This document shows positions 36,459-43,950 of a stretch of 56,777 nt of DNA, one piece after another. The stretch spans positions 1 through 56,777 of the forward strand of contig DAINAR010000020.1 of NCBI GenBank assembly GCA_036733345.1, written 5' to 3'. The notes under the pieces were generated by a model. It saw only the letters and a list, made by a program, of their open reading frames with translations. It was not told where the DNA came from and did not search any database. Position numbers and translations under genes: made by a program. Origin of the DNA: JAFGMQ01 sp036733345. Its GTDB lineage: Bacteria; Desulfobacterota; DSM-4660; Desulfatiglandales; Desulfatiglandaceae. Each line of letters opens with the position of its first letter. The stretch's first letter is position 1.

Positions 36459-36553
36459 CTTAATAACTAAAACCCATAACCTTAAAAAAAAGGATAGGAA
36501 ACCTATTTATTTGTTGACAACTGTCAGCCATATCGGATTCCGGCTTTCGAGGT

Positions 36554-36716
36554 TGTGTCGTAATTCCCAAAAATACCATCAAGGCCGTCATGCCGGCCAG
36601 CCAAAGGCTGATAAACTCCAGCCGGCATCCAGAACATATTGAATCCCGCCAAGGCGGGACTGGATTCCGTGTCGCGCTCCGCTTGCACGGAATGACGAAT
36701 ATGGAATTACGACACA
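36554..36716. repeat. MITE-like palindromic repeat with 14-bp inverted ends
   Basis: TGTGTCGTAATTCC (36554-36567) is repeated inverted as GGAATTACGACACA (36703-36716). The interior is a chain of smaller palindromes (GGCCGTCATGCCGGCC, TCCCGCCAAGGCGGGA). There is no coding capacity. It lies 23 bp beyond the IS right end. Confidence 0.75.
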
Positions 36717-37112
36717 GTCTCTTCGCAGAAATGACAGGAAAGGGGTCTTGACTATAGCTTCCGCTTGAATGATAGCATTGCCCATGGGTTACAAATTTTT
36801 CTATGGAAAGTCCTCTTAGGACAACTTTGACTTTTCTTCGCCTGAAGGCGAGGGGTTTCAACCATCCTCGAAAGAGACACTAATTCCAGACGGGTTTGAA
36901 AATGCAACAAGTATAAAAAAGGCAAATATTTTAACCTGAGGACATTTAGTATTTCGAGGATTAAAATTTGACAAATCCCGCTTATCGGGGTCGCCGAGAT
37001 TGGGCAAAAGGGGGTATTTTCTAAAGGTCTACAGGCGTACATAAAGTAAGTCGCGTTGACAACGAGATGAGAGCCAACTCAGAAATTGGTCTTTTTACAA
37101 ACCCGTCAGATT
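36717..37112. other. Intergenic remnant region
   Basis: About 400 bp with no supported gene. A short hairpin CGCC-TGAA-GGCG followed by AGGGGTTTCAACC (about 36839-36862) resembles the right-end hairpins of IS200/IS605 elements. It may be a decayed end, but no transposase or TnpB fragment was identified. Confidence 0.3.
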
Positions 37113-38057
37113 CTATTTGTGTTTTTCCTCTCCAATACTGTCCAGAAGATATACCACAACAAGCCCAACCACTGCCAATACAATCGCGTAGGAAACTTCC
37201 ATATTCCATTCCGCTGGTATGATATTTGACTGAACAAGGGGGATGATCTTTCCGTGTATGTCCGTGATGCTCTCAATCGTCTTTTTAAAGGGCCAGACCT
37301 TTCTCAAAGAGCCAAGCATAAGGCCAGTCAGTATGGCGACCATAAAGTCATGGTGTTTTTTGAGCAGCCATCCAAGTATTCGGGAAAAGACAATTATTCC
37401 CATGCATGCCCCGGCAGCAAAGATGCCAATAACAAAAATATCCTTATTATTTACCGCATCAAGGACATATTTGTATTTTCCGAGTAGTACTAATATAAAA
37501 GATCCGGATATTCCGGGAAGAATCATGGCACAAATAGCGACCGCCCCGCACAGGAAGAGAAACCATGTTTTATCCGGAGTGGAGACAGGCACAAGTCCGA
37601 CAATCACATATGTCCCCATTATGCCTGCAAACAGGCAAATCCATGTTCCAGATCTCCATTTTTCAATGCGGCGGCTGATACTGATTGCAGAAGCGAGGAT
37701 CAGCCCCACGAAAAAAGACCATACAAGAACCGGCCTGTTATCCAGGAGCCAGCTCAGAACCCTTGCAAGGCTGAATATGGCGGTCAGGATTCCCAGGCCA
37801 AGTGCCAGAAGAAACTCCCAGGAAATATGCTCCAATAATTGGCGCATCTTCAATCCCATGAGCAGACGGAGACCTTTCAGGTCAAACGACCTGATGGAGC
37901 TTATCAATTCATCGTATATGCCAAGAATAAAGGCCATTGTCCCGCCTGAAACGCCTGGGACTACGTCTGCTGCCCCCATGCAGAAACCCTTTACCCACAG
38001 GATGAAATATCCGAAAAGAGATCTGTTTTTTAATTTTCCGGTAGTATCATTTTGCAT
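37113..38057 (-). CDS. DUF368 membrane protein, probable polyprenyl-phosphate transporter (PopT-like)
   Basis: 314 aa with about eight to nine transmembrane helices. The DUF368 signature GAADVVPGVSGGTMAFILGI is near residue 33, and ILPGISGSFILVLLGKYKYV marks the second half of an inverted repeat. DUF368 proteins have been shown in other bacteria to flip undecaprenyl phosphate back across the inner membrane. This is a role in recycling the lipid carrier for peptidoglycan and LPS O-antigen. The gene is monocistronic. Confidence 0.85.
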   Translation of the reverse strand: MQNDTTGKLKNRSLFGYFILWVKGFCMGAADVVPGVSGGTMAFILGIYDELISSIRSFDLKGLRLLMGLKMRQLLEHISWEFLLALGLGILTAIFSLARVLSWLLDNRPVLVWSFFVGLILASAISISRRIEKWRSGTWICLFAGIMGTYVIVGLVPVSTPDKTWFLFLCGAVAICAMILPGISGSFILVLLGKYKYVLDAVNNKDIFVIGIFAAGACMGIIVFSRILGWLLKKHHDFMVAILTGLMLGSLRKVWPFKKTIESITDIHGKIIPLVQSNIIPAEWNMEVSYAIVLAVVGLVVVYLLDSIGEEKHK

Positions 38058-38095
38058 GCTTAACCAAATAATAATCTCATGAATAGCATATTATT

Positions 38096-38163
38096 GTCAT
38101 TTCGAGTAGCATAGCGACTAAAAATCTTTTATAAGCTCAAGCTCTCTCTGCGTTCGAAATGAC
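38096..38163. repeat. Short palindromic repeat (GTCATTTCGA...TCGAAATGAC)
   Basis: GTCATTTCGA (38096-38105) and TCGAAATGAC (38154-38163) are perfect inverted repeats enclosing 48 bp. Repeats of this form are widespread in intergenic DNA of related genomes. The rest of the 353-bp gap (38058-38410) holds no gene; it contains short C/G palindromes and the cold-shock gene's terminator. Confidence 0.65.
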
Positions 38164-38351
38164 GGGGGTGGACGTTCATTTTTTTCTTTTCACTATTCAT
38201 GTCATAGTAATACCCGCTCAGGCAATTATATACAAAAGCAACCCGTTTCGGTACAGCGAAAAATAAAGGGCATTAAATCCCAGGGCAAACCCTGGACCGG
38301 ATTAAACAGTAATGACAACGCCGCAAGCGGGCGGGATGCTAAAAAACATAA

Positions 38352-38391
38352 TAAAAAAAAGGGCATCCCAAATATAATGGAATGCCCTTTT
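38352..38391 (-). terminator. Rho-independent terminator of the cold-shock gene
   Basis: On the minus strand GGGCATTCC pairs with GGGATGCCC, followed by a run of T (plus-strand A8 at 38353-38360). It lies about 20 bp after the stop codon. Confidence 0.85.
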
Positions 38392-38410
38392 GCGTTTACG
38401 AGACTATTAA

Positions 38411-38611
38411 TTAGACAACAGTAACATTTACAGCAGCAGGACCTTTTTGTCCTTGCTCTATGTTAAAGGTTACCCTGTCACCCTCGAAAAGGGTCTTAAA
38501 ACCGGTTGCATTGATTCCAGAATGATGAACAAATACGTCTGTTCCATCTTCATTCTCAATAAAACCGTAGCCTTTCTTTTCGTTAAACCACTTTACGGTT
38601 CCATTAGCCAT
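38411..38611 (-). CDS. Cold-shock family protein (CspA-like)
   Basis: 66 aa single CSD. RNP1 is KGYGFIEN and RNP2 is VFVHHSGI, with the conserved N-terminus MANGTVKWFNEKKG and C-terminus QKGPAAVNVTVV. It binds single-stranded nucleic acid as an RNA chaperone. A longer frame begins at 38668, but the ATG at 38611 has GGAGGG upstream and the family N-terminus. The roughly 120-nt leader is long, as is common for csp genes. It has its own promoter and terminator. Confidence 0.96.
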   Translation of the reverse strand: MANGTVKWFNEKKGYGFIENEDGTDVFVHHSGINATGFKTLFEGDRVTFNIEQGQKGPAAVNVTVV

Positions 38612-38737
38612 AGTGACGCCCTCCTTTCTAAATGTACTCTTGGTCCACAACTTCAGGTCGCCACTCACGATTAATGGTATTACCTTCGGATATAAACCGG
38701 CCCAGAAAATTTGCTGAACCTTTAAAGAATTAGCGTG

Positions 38738-38766
38738 ATACTAAATAGCATTTATACCAATGTCAA
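38738..38766 (-). promoter_or_regulatory. Sigma-70 promoter of the cold-shock gene
   Basis: On the minus strand TTGACA (38766-38761) and TAGTAT (38743-38738) are separated by exactly 17 bp. Transcription would start near 38731 and give a leader of about 120 nt. Confidence 0.8.
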
Positions 38767-38869
38767 GATATTATTTCAATATTATTTAAATAAAAATGAT
38801 TTATTTCTTTTATCTCTTTGGCAAAAGAGCAAATCTCAGCCTGTCACGGACAAAATATATCCTGAACTG

Positions 38870-39739
38870 TCATTGAGAATCAGAAGGAATAATATGGCTG
38901 AATTTGCCATAATTCCATCCATCTCCCCTCTCTATTGTTTTTATCCTCTCAGGTTCTGAATACAGGCTTATAATGCCTCCGCCGACAAAAAAGGTGCGTC
39001 CGGTAATATGTTTTGCCTCCTCGCTTGCAAGATAGAGGACAAACGCCGCAACATCTTCCGGTCTTGAATTCTCCATTTCCTCAATATCACGGGTCTTGCC
39101 CTGTCTCACCCACGCTTGTTTACGCTCTTCATCAAAATGACGGGTAAGGGCCAGAGGCCGGATGGCATTGCATGTTACGCCATATCTGGACATATCCCTG
39201 GCAACAGCCCTTGTGAAACCTATAACCCCTTCCTTTGCAGCCGCATAATTGGCACATCCCGCAGTCCTTCCAAGGCCTGCACCGGATGACATATTGATTA
39301 TTCTCCCCCAGTTATTCTTGCGCATTATCCGGGTTGCCGCCCGGGTGCAGTAAAACTGACCGTAAAGATTAACCTTGAGCACCAGATCCCACTCATTCTC
39401 CGTGAGATTGAATATCATCCTGTCCATGACAATCCCTGCATTGTTTACAAGGATGTCAATACGGCCGAATGTCTCAATGGCAGTATCTATGATGCGGGTT
39501 CCTCCCTCCTCGGTTGCAACAGTATCTCCATTTGAAACTGCCTCTCCCCCTGCCCTTCTGATTTCCTCCGCAACCTCTTCCGCATATACGGAAGATGCTC
39601 CGCTGCCGTCAGGGCCTGACCCATAGTCGTTCACAACAATCTTTGCACCCTTTAATGCCATCTGCATGGCAATAGCACGGCCAATACCACGGCCTGCCCC
39701 GGTTATAACTGCTACCTTGTTTTTAAATTCATTATCCAT
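38870..39739 (-). CDS. Short-chain dehydrogenase/reductase
   Basis: 289 aa SDR. The NAD(P) motif is TGAGRGIG (about residues 14-21), followed by NNAG, the catalytic serine in NMSSGAG and YAAAK. The insertion GSGPDGSGASSVYAEEV after the second strand resembles the hydroxyacyl-CoA dehydrogenase type of multifunctional beta-oxidation enzymes. It could therefore act on acyl-CoA or fatty-acyl substrates; this is inference. The C-terminal extension SEPERIKTIERGDGWNYGK is unusual for fabG. It is followed downstream by intergenic DNA and the cold-shock gene. Confidence 0.85.
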   Translation of the reverse strand: MDNEFKNKVAVITGAGRGIGRAIAMQMALKGAKIVVNDYGSGPDGSGASSVYAEEVAEEIRRAGGEAVSNGDTVATEEGGTRIIDTAIETFGRIDILVNNAGIVMDRMIFNLTENEWDLVLKVNLYGQFYCTRAATRIMRKNNWGRIINMSSGAGLGRTAGCANYAAAKEGVIGFTRAVARDMSRYGVTCNAIRPLALTRHFDEERKQAWVRQGKTRDIEEMENSRPEDVAAFVLYLASEEAKHITGRTFFVGGGIISLYSEPERIKTIERGDGWNYGKFSHIIPSDSQ

Positions 39740-39812
39740 ATAAAAAAATCCTCATCACCTTATTTTTTCTGGACCTATACCCTTGGTTTTTTAATATTAC
39801 CGCCCGCCGGCG

Positions 39813-39893
39813 CTAATTCAAGGCCTGATTCTGGGTGCTTCCAGCAACCCGTTTATTGACCGCAAGATAACCGAGGAATTGATTGATCTCCGC
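39813..39893 (-). pseudogene. Fragment of a second integron-type integrase
   Basis: Minus-strand translation gives EINQFLGYLAVNKRVAGSTQ and then NQALN before a stop. This closely parallels CKNFLGYLALQEKVSASTQN plus QAFN in the N-terminal core-binding domain of the intact integrase next door, but is clearly a different sequence. It begins about 10 bp after the intact gene's stop. It is only about 27 codons and has no start, so it is a remnant. Confidence 0.65.
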
Positions 39894-39902
39894 CCCGCCC
39901 CC

Positions 39903-41219
39903 TTATATCCTGTCTTTCTCGCCCGCCAACAGCACATCCAGCGGGCTTTTCGGCGCATTGGTCATAGAGCGCATTACATGGGTATAAATCATAGTTGTTT
40001 CCACGTTCTTGTGGCCTAAAAGTTCCTGAACCTCCCTGATATTGACCCCGTTCATCAGTAAATGCGTTGCAAAACTGTGACGAAGGGTATGCACTGATGC
40101 AAATTTGGGAATACCTGCCTTTTTGATTGCTTTTTTAATGACATTCTGAATGGCCGTATTGCTGATATGATGGCGGCGCACTTTTCCGGAACGCGGATCA
40201 ACCGAGAGATTATTGGCCGGAAAAACATACTGCCACGCCCACTCCTTACCCGCGTTGGGATATTTCCTGTCAAGTGCGTCGGGAAGTTGGGCATCTCCGT
40301 ATCCGCGCGCAAGATCATTTTCGTGCAATTTTTTCACTTCGATTAAATGATTATTTAACTGATCTTTGACCGTTGCCGGCAGAATGGTCGTTCTATCCTT
40401 GTCGCCCTTTCCGCTACGCACGTTCAACGTATTTAAATCCATATCGACATCCTTCACCCGCATGCGGGCAAGCTCCATCAGTCTCAGACCCGAACCATAG
40501 AGTAAACCGGCAACAAGTAAATCCCTGCCGGTTAAGCAGGCCAACAATTGTTTCACCTCTTCTACTGAAAATACAACAGGTAACTTTTGCCCGCGTTTCG
40601 CGCGGACAGTTTCCGCCATATTGCCCATATTCTTACAAAGCACATAACGAAAAAGGAAAAGAATGGCATTGAAAGCCTGATTCTGCGTTGAAGCGGACAC
40701 TTTTTCCTGAAGCGCCAGATAACCGAGAAAATTTTTGCAGTCAGCTGTGCAAAGTTCAGCAGAGGTTTGCTTCCTGCCGGTTTGTTTGGCATAATTCAGA
40801 AACCTTTTGATCCATTGCATATAAGTTTTTTCCGTACTGTAAGAGTAGTGTTTAAGCCGAATCAGCCGCTTTGCCTCTGCAAGCAATTCCGGAGCAAAGT
40901 CAAAGGATTTCCCTGCCAATAAATTTTCTGGTTTGAAGCCGCGATAATGAAAATAATATAAACGGATTGCGTCACCTGCCTGTCTGATTTGCCAGTCAGA
41001 GACATTGGAGTCTGATTTCATAGTCTCGATAAATTCGATGACGGCGTTTTCCTGATATTGATCGGGTGGTATTTGCTTTCTATTGGAAAAGATTAAAAAT
41101 TTGCTGGCCCATAAAGCGTAAAAAAAGGCATTCTTTTCCTGCGCCAATTTCTTATCCAAAAGAAAGGCCTGAAATTCCGGAAGGACATCCTTTTTTCTGT
41201 TGTCGGACATATTTCCCAT
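39903..41219 (-). CDS. intI: Integron integrase (site-specific tyrosine recombinase)
   Basis: About 438 aa. The core-binding domain contains SYSTEKTYMQWIKRFL and SASTQNQAFNAILFLFRYVL. The catalytic domain has the arginine in YGSGLRLMELARMRV, HTLRHSFATHLL, LLGHKNVETTMIYTHV (Tyr nucleophile) and the basic KGDKDRTTILP. The insert ARGYGDAQLPDALDRKYPNA with WQYVFPA distinguishes IntI from ordinary XerC/D-like recombinases. An N-terminal extension of about 100 residues precedes the core domain. An in-frame ATG at 41279 would add 20 residues; ATGs at 41219 or 41210 (MSDNRKKDVL) fit better. No lesion is seen. Confidence 0.92.
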   Translation of the reverse strand: MGNMSDNRKKDVLPEFQAFLLDKKLAQEKNAFFYALWASKFLIFSNRKQIPPDQYQENAVIEFIETMKSDSNVSDWQIRQAGDAIRLYYFHYRGFKPENLLAGKSFDFAPELLAEAKRLIRLKHYSYSTEKTYMQWIKRFLNYAKQTGRKQTSAELCTADCKNFLGYLALQEKVSASTQNQAFNAILFLFRYVLCKNMGNMAETVRAKRGQKLPVVFSVEEVKQLLACLTGRDLLVAGLLYGSGLRLMELARMRVKDVDMDLNTLNVRSGKGDKDRTTILPATVKDQLNNHLIEVKKLHENDLARGYGDAQLPDALDRKYPNAGKEWAWQYVFPANNLSVDPRSGKVRRHHISNTAIQNVIKKAIKKAGIPKFASVHTLRHSFATHLLMNGVNIREVQELLGHKNVETTMIYTHVMRSMTNAPKSPLDVLLAGEKDRI

Positions 41220-41375
41220 AATATACCAAGTTGGCTCAAGCGGAATATTACCACAAAATACCAAGAGGCAAAAGCTCATTGTGTTAGATATGTTAACAAA
41301 ATTTTCTTTGAATTCGTTTCAATAAAGAGTAATATTGACTCCGAAAATCAAAATAAACAAGTTGTTATATTAATT

Positions 41376-41382
41376 GTTAGGT
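41376..41382 (+). other. Putative attI core site (GTTAGGT)
   Basis: GTTAGGT fits the GTTRRRY core and lies about 160 bp beyond the integrase start. It is the exact complement of the R'' site (ACCTAAC) of the first attC. The first cassette would begin at 41377. Accessory integrase sites were not defined. Confidence 0.55.
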
Positions 41383-41628
41383 CGACGCTACGCGCGTGAA
41401 TAGTGAACTCAAATTAATACAAAAAAGAATAATAACGGATACTACTTCCATGAATCAAACTCCGAATAACTCAATTTGCGTGACAATATACTGGTTAATC
41501 ATGTATGTGTTGCAAAGGTTAAAAATGTAATTAACGACGTAATTTGAATCTGGATCAGAAATCATTATGTTCTGCGAAATATAATATACCTAGGGCGATA
41601 TCATTTACTGAGTTTGAAATCTGGATAG
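41383..41628 (+). other. First cassette body, no convincing gene
   Basis: About 250 bp between attI and the first attC. Only a 26-codon frame (ATG at 41450, MNQTPNNSICV) is seen, with no clear ribosome site. The cassette may be gene-free, encode an RNA, or carry regulatory sequence for downstream cassettes. Confidence 0.45.
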
Positions 41629-41736
41629 ACCTAACAACTGCTTCAACCTGAGAATGCTATTGTCACGAAACTTGCAGTCGCTTCGCTCGGCAAGTTTCGC
41701 GCCAATGACGCATTCCAGGTTAAGCAAATGTTAGCC
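41629..41736 (+). repeat. attC site 1
   Basis: R'' ACCTAAC and R' GTTAGCC. CTAACAACTGCTTCAACCTG pairs with the complement of CAGGTTAAGCAAATGTTAG and leaves an unpaired base, the extrahelical feature that sets recombination polarity. An inner stem CGAAACTTGC/GCAAGTTTCG follows. 108 bp. Confidence 0.85.
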
Positions 41737-41759
41737 CATGATAGATTTGAGGTTCACAT

Positions 41760-42425
41760 TTGAGTAGAATATACATTCCGACATCAAACGCGGAGCAGTG
41801 GTCACAATTTCTTGCTGATCCTAAACACTGGCGTCAGGGCTATTCAGCTCGTACACTTGCCTTTTCATGGCAAGAAGCTGATGGCTTTCCTTCAGAAGTC
41901 CAAGCAATTCTTTCATCGCAATTCCCCGCTATAGAACTGTTACTTGCCATACCAGAGCATAAAGTTCCTCTGCCAGGTGGTTTACGCCCGTCGCAAAATG
42001 ACATTTGGATTCTTGCTCGCTCTCAAGGCCAACTCGTTTCTATTGCAGTAGAAGGCAAAGTCTCAGAGCCGTTTGGCCCTACCGTTCAAGAATGGCAAAT
42101 AGGGTCCAGTTCAGGCAAATCGGATCGTCTTTCATTCCTGCTAAGGGTGCTAGATATTTCATCTGTTCCAGAATCAACGCGCTATCAACTTCTTCATCGT
42201 ACGGCATCCGCAATTATTGAGGCACAACGTTTCAACGCAACATCTGCAGTTATGCTTGTTCATTCCTTCAGCCAGTCAAATGAATGGTTCCAAGACTTCG
42301 TATCTTTTGTTTCGCTCATGGATGGTATCGCGATAGAAAATGGCATCATATCGGTGGGTAATCGTTCTGGTATTGCTCTTTATCTTGCATGGGTTCATGG
42401 AAATGAAGACTATCTGAATAAGTAA
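41760..42425 (+). CDS. Cassette-encoded protein of unknown function, possible PD-(D/E)XK fold
   Basis: 221 aa starting at TTG with GAGG upstream. No family is firmly recognised. The stretch QNDIWILARSQ followed by SIAVEGKVSEPFG has the D...ExK spacing of PD-(D/E)XK nucleases, so a nuclease-like fold is possible. YLAWVHGNEDYL closes the protein. There is no signal or membrane segment. It is the only gene of the second cassette and begins 24 bp after attC1. Confidence 0.75.
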   Translation: MSRIYIPTSNAEQWSQFLADPKHWRQGYSARTLAFSWQEADGFPSEVQAILSSQFPAIELLLAIPEHKVPLPGGLRPSQNDIWILARSQGQLVSIAVEGKVSEPFGPTVQEWQIGSSSGKSDRLSFLLRVLDISSVPESTRYQLLHRTASAIIEAQRFNATSAVMLVHSFSQSNEWFQDFVSFVSLMDGIAIENGIISVGNRSGIALYLAWVHGNEDYLNK

Positions 42426-42433
42426 ATACGAAG

Positions 42434-42498
42434 GGCTAACCCTTCGCTCCACCGGATTGCGCGCCCGTGGCGCACTCCCGGTGAGCTTGTCGTTGTGC
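42434..42498 (+). repeat. attC site 2
   Basis: R'' GGCTAAC and R' GTTGTGC, both slightly off consensus. The palindrome contains CTCCACCGGATTGCGC and GCGCACTCCCGGTGAG. 65 bp, short class. Confidence 0.8.
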
Positions 42499-42513
42499 TC
42501 AAACAATTTTCAA

Positions 42514-42542
42514 TTGCTTTATTGCTAATTATAGGCTAAAAT
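42514..42542 (+). promoter_or_regulatory. Promoter and operator of the Phd/RelE-type cassette
   Basis: TTGCTT (42514-42519) and TAAAAT (42537-42542) are 17 bp apart. ATAGGCT is directly repeated over and just beyond the -10, a plausible antitoxin operator. The cassette thus carries its own promoter. Confidence 0.6.
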
Positions 42543-42590
42543 AGGCTCCTAATTTAGTGCTTTATATAGATCTTAAAATAGGAGAATAAA

Positions 42591-42842
42591 ATGAAGGCAA
42601 TATTAGCAGACTTATCAGCTAGCATTTCTGAGTTAAAAAAGAATCCTAGTTATTTATTGCAGCAGGCAGAAGGAAGGCCAATCACAATATTAAATCATAA
42701 TAAACCTACTGCTTATCTCATTCCAGCAGAAACCTATGAAGCCATGAACGAATTGATTGAAGACTATGAATTGGGAGAGATAATCAAACAAAGGAGCAAG
42801 GAAAGATCCAAAGCTATTGAGGTCTCAATCAATGACTTATAA
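42591..42842 (+). CDS. Phd/YefM (StbD/RelB)-type antitoxin
   Basis: 83 aa. The N-terminal DNA-binding part (LADLSASISELKKNPSYLLQ, then GRPITILNHNKPTAYLIPA) is typical of the Phd/YefM fold. The C-terminal tail that wraps the toxin is acidic then basic. It is expected to neutralise the RelE-type toxin encoded by the overlapping gene and repress the operon. AGGAG precedes the ATG. Confidence 0.88.
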   Translation: MKAILADLSASISELKKNPSYLLQQAEGRPITILNHNKPTAYLIPAETYEAMNELIEDYELGEIIKQRSKERSKAIEVSINDL

Positions 42843-43119
42843 ACTCAAATTCCTGCCCTCTGCGCTAAAGGAATGGAAGAAACTCGATAGTTCAATCAGA
42901 CAACAGCTTAAAAAGAAACTTTCTGAAAGGTTACAAAAACCATACGTTCAGTCAGCCCGGATTTTTGGTTACGCCAACCATTACAAAATAAAGTTAAGAG
43001 CTACAGGGTACAGGTTGGTGTATGAAGTTATTGATAACGAACTGGTGGTTCTGGTCATCGCTATCGGAAAACGAGAAAAAGGAGTTGTTTATAGTACCTT
43101 AGAAAAACGTAAAAAATAG
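42832..43119 (+). CDS. RelE/StbE-type toxin
   Basis: 95 aa RelE/ParE-superfamily toxin. KLKFLPSALKEWKKLDSSIR, KIKLRATGYRLVYEV and VLVIAIGKREKGVVY are the family strands and helices. RelE toxins cleave mRNA on the ribosome. The ATG overlaps the end of the antitoxin gene (11 bp), so translation is coupled. The stop codon runs into the next attC, a compact cassette arrangement. Confidence 0.9.
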   Translation: MTYKLKFLPSALKEWKKLDSSIRQQLKKKLSERLQKPYVQSARIFGYANHYKIKLRATGYRLVYEVIDNELVVLVIAIGKREKGVVYSTLEKRKK

Positions 43120-43245
43120 CACAACCTATCATTCAACAAGACGTGCTTACTATCTTGCCGAATCGACATTTCGTGGTTTGCGACATTAGTACTTTTTATA
43201 ATCTTTCAAGGTGTGCGCCGCACGCGTGTTAATTTTTCGTTGGCC
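43119..43245 (+). repeat. attC site 3 (long class)
   Basis: R'' GCACAAC begins at the last base of the toxin stop codon; R' is GTTGGCC. 127 bp with a large partly paired interior, similar in size to Vibrio VCRs. Confidence 0.75.
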
Positions 43246-43284
43246 TTCAGATTCATCTTGATATAATATGTACATTGATGTACA
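43240..43284 (+). promoter_or_regulatory. VapBC promoter with palindromic operator
   Basis: TATAAT at 43262-43267 has TTGGCC (43240-43245) 16 bp upstream; that -35-like element lies within the R' core of attC 3. TGTACA-TTGA-TGTACA (43269-43284) is a perfect operator-like palindrome just downstream. Confidence 0.55.
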
Positions 43285-43313
43285 TGTATGCACAGAAACT
43301 GAAGAGGTGAAAT

Positions 43314-43550
43314 ATGAAAACAGTATCATTCACGGAATTTCGTAAACATGCTTCCAATCTCTTTTCGGATGTTGAAAACGGAGAAATGCTTATTGTTATA
43401 AGGCATGGGAAGCCTATTGCAGAAATCAAACCAGTTACAGAGGAATCAAAAAAACCATCTTGGAAAAAACCCGGATTACGCCTTGCGATAAAAGGGGCAC
43501 AATTATGTTCTGCAATTTTAGAGGAAAGGGAACATGAAAGTATTTCTTGA
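43314..43550 (+). CDS. VapB/Phd-type antitoxin
   Basis: 78 aa. The Phd/YefM-like N-terminus is VSFTEFRKHASNLFSDVENG, then LIVIRHGKPIAEIKPV. The short C-terminus would bind the PIN toxin. The gene overlaps the toxin gene by 17 bp. GAAGAGGTG precedes the ATG, and a palindromic operator lies just upstream. Confidence 0.87.
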   Translation: MKTVSFTEFRKHASNLFSDVENGEMLIVIRHGKPIAEIKPVTEESKKPSWKKPGLRLAIKGAQLCSAILEEREHESIS

Positions 43551-43947
43551 TTCTTCAGCGTTTGCAAAAAGATATATAGAAGAGGCGGGAAGCCAGTTAA
43601 TAGATGAAATTTGCCAGCAAGCAAGCGAGCTTTGCTTGAGTGTAATTTGCATTCCCGAACTAATATCAGCACTGAATCGACGTGTTCGAGAAAAAATTCT
43701 TTCACAAAAGAATTATACTACGATTAAAAAAGCTCTCTCTGAAGATGTGCAGGATATTACAGTCATAAATCTAACTCCAGAAGTAATTACTCAAGCAACA
43801 AGATTGCTTGAGAATAATACCCTTCGTGCAATGGATGCTCTACATATAGCATGTGCTCTTGAATGTAAAACCGAACTGTTTGTCTCTTTCGATAAACAAC
43901 AAATTGTTGCGGCTCAAAACGCTGGTCTTATAACAAGAGTTATCTAA
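43534..43947 (+). CDS. vapC: VapC-type PIN-domain ribonuclease toxin
   Basis: 137 aa PIN domain. The acidic active-site residues appear as Asp6 (VFLDSSAFAKRY), the Glu in VICIPELISAL, and Asp residues in AMDALHIACALE and FVSFDKQQIVAA. VapC toxins cleave tRNA or rRNA with Mg2+. It is paired with the antitoxin immediately upstream. Confidence 0.92.
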   Translation: MKVFLDSSAFAKRYIEEAGSQLIDEICQQASELCLSVICIPELISALNRRVREKILSQKNYTTIKKALSEDVQDITVINLTPEVITQATRLLENNTLRAMDALHIACALECKTELFVSFDKQQIVAAQNAGLITRVI

Positions 43948-43950
43948 ACA

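Larger units (their letters stand above)
34984..36531 (+). mobile_element. IS110-family (IS1111-like) insertion sequence
   Basis: A DEDD transposase gene is flanked by a short left end (about 85 bp) and a long right end (about 330 bp). ATGGCTGACAGTT (34984-34996) occurs inverted at 36519-36531. Short subterminal inverted repeats and a long right end with the guide RNA are features of the IS1111 group. The exact termini and target are not resolvable by eye. The copy looks intact. Confidence 0.75.

Noticed and set aside
36752..37042. Minus-strand open frame downstream of the IS
   Set aside because: No family signature, composition like intergenic DNA and overlap with palindromic repeats. It was noted only as a possible IS200/IS605 remnant region.
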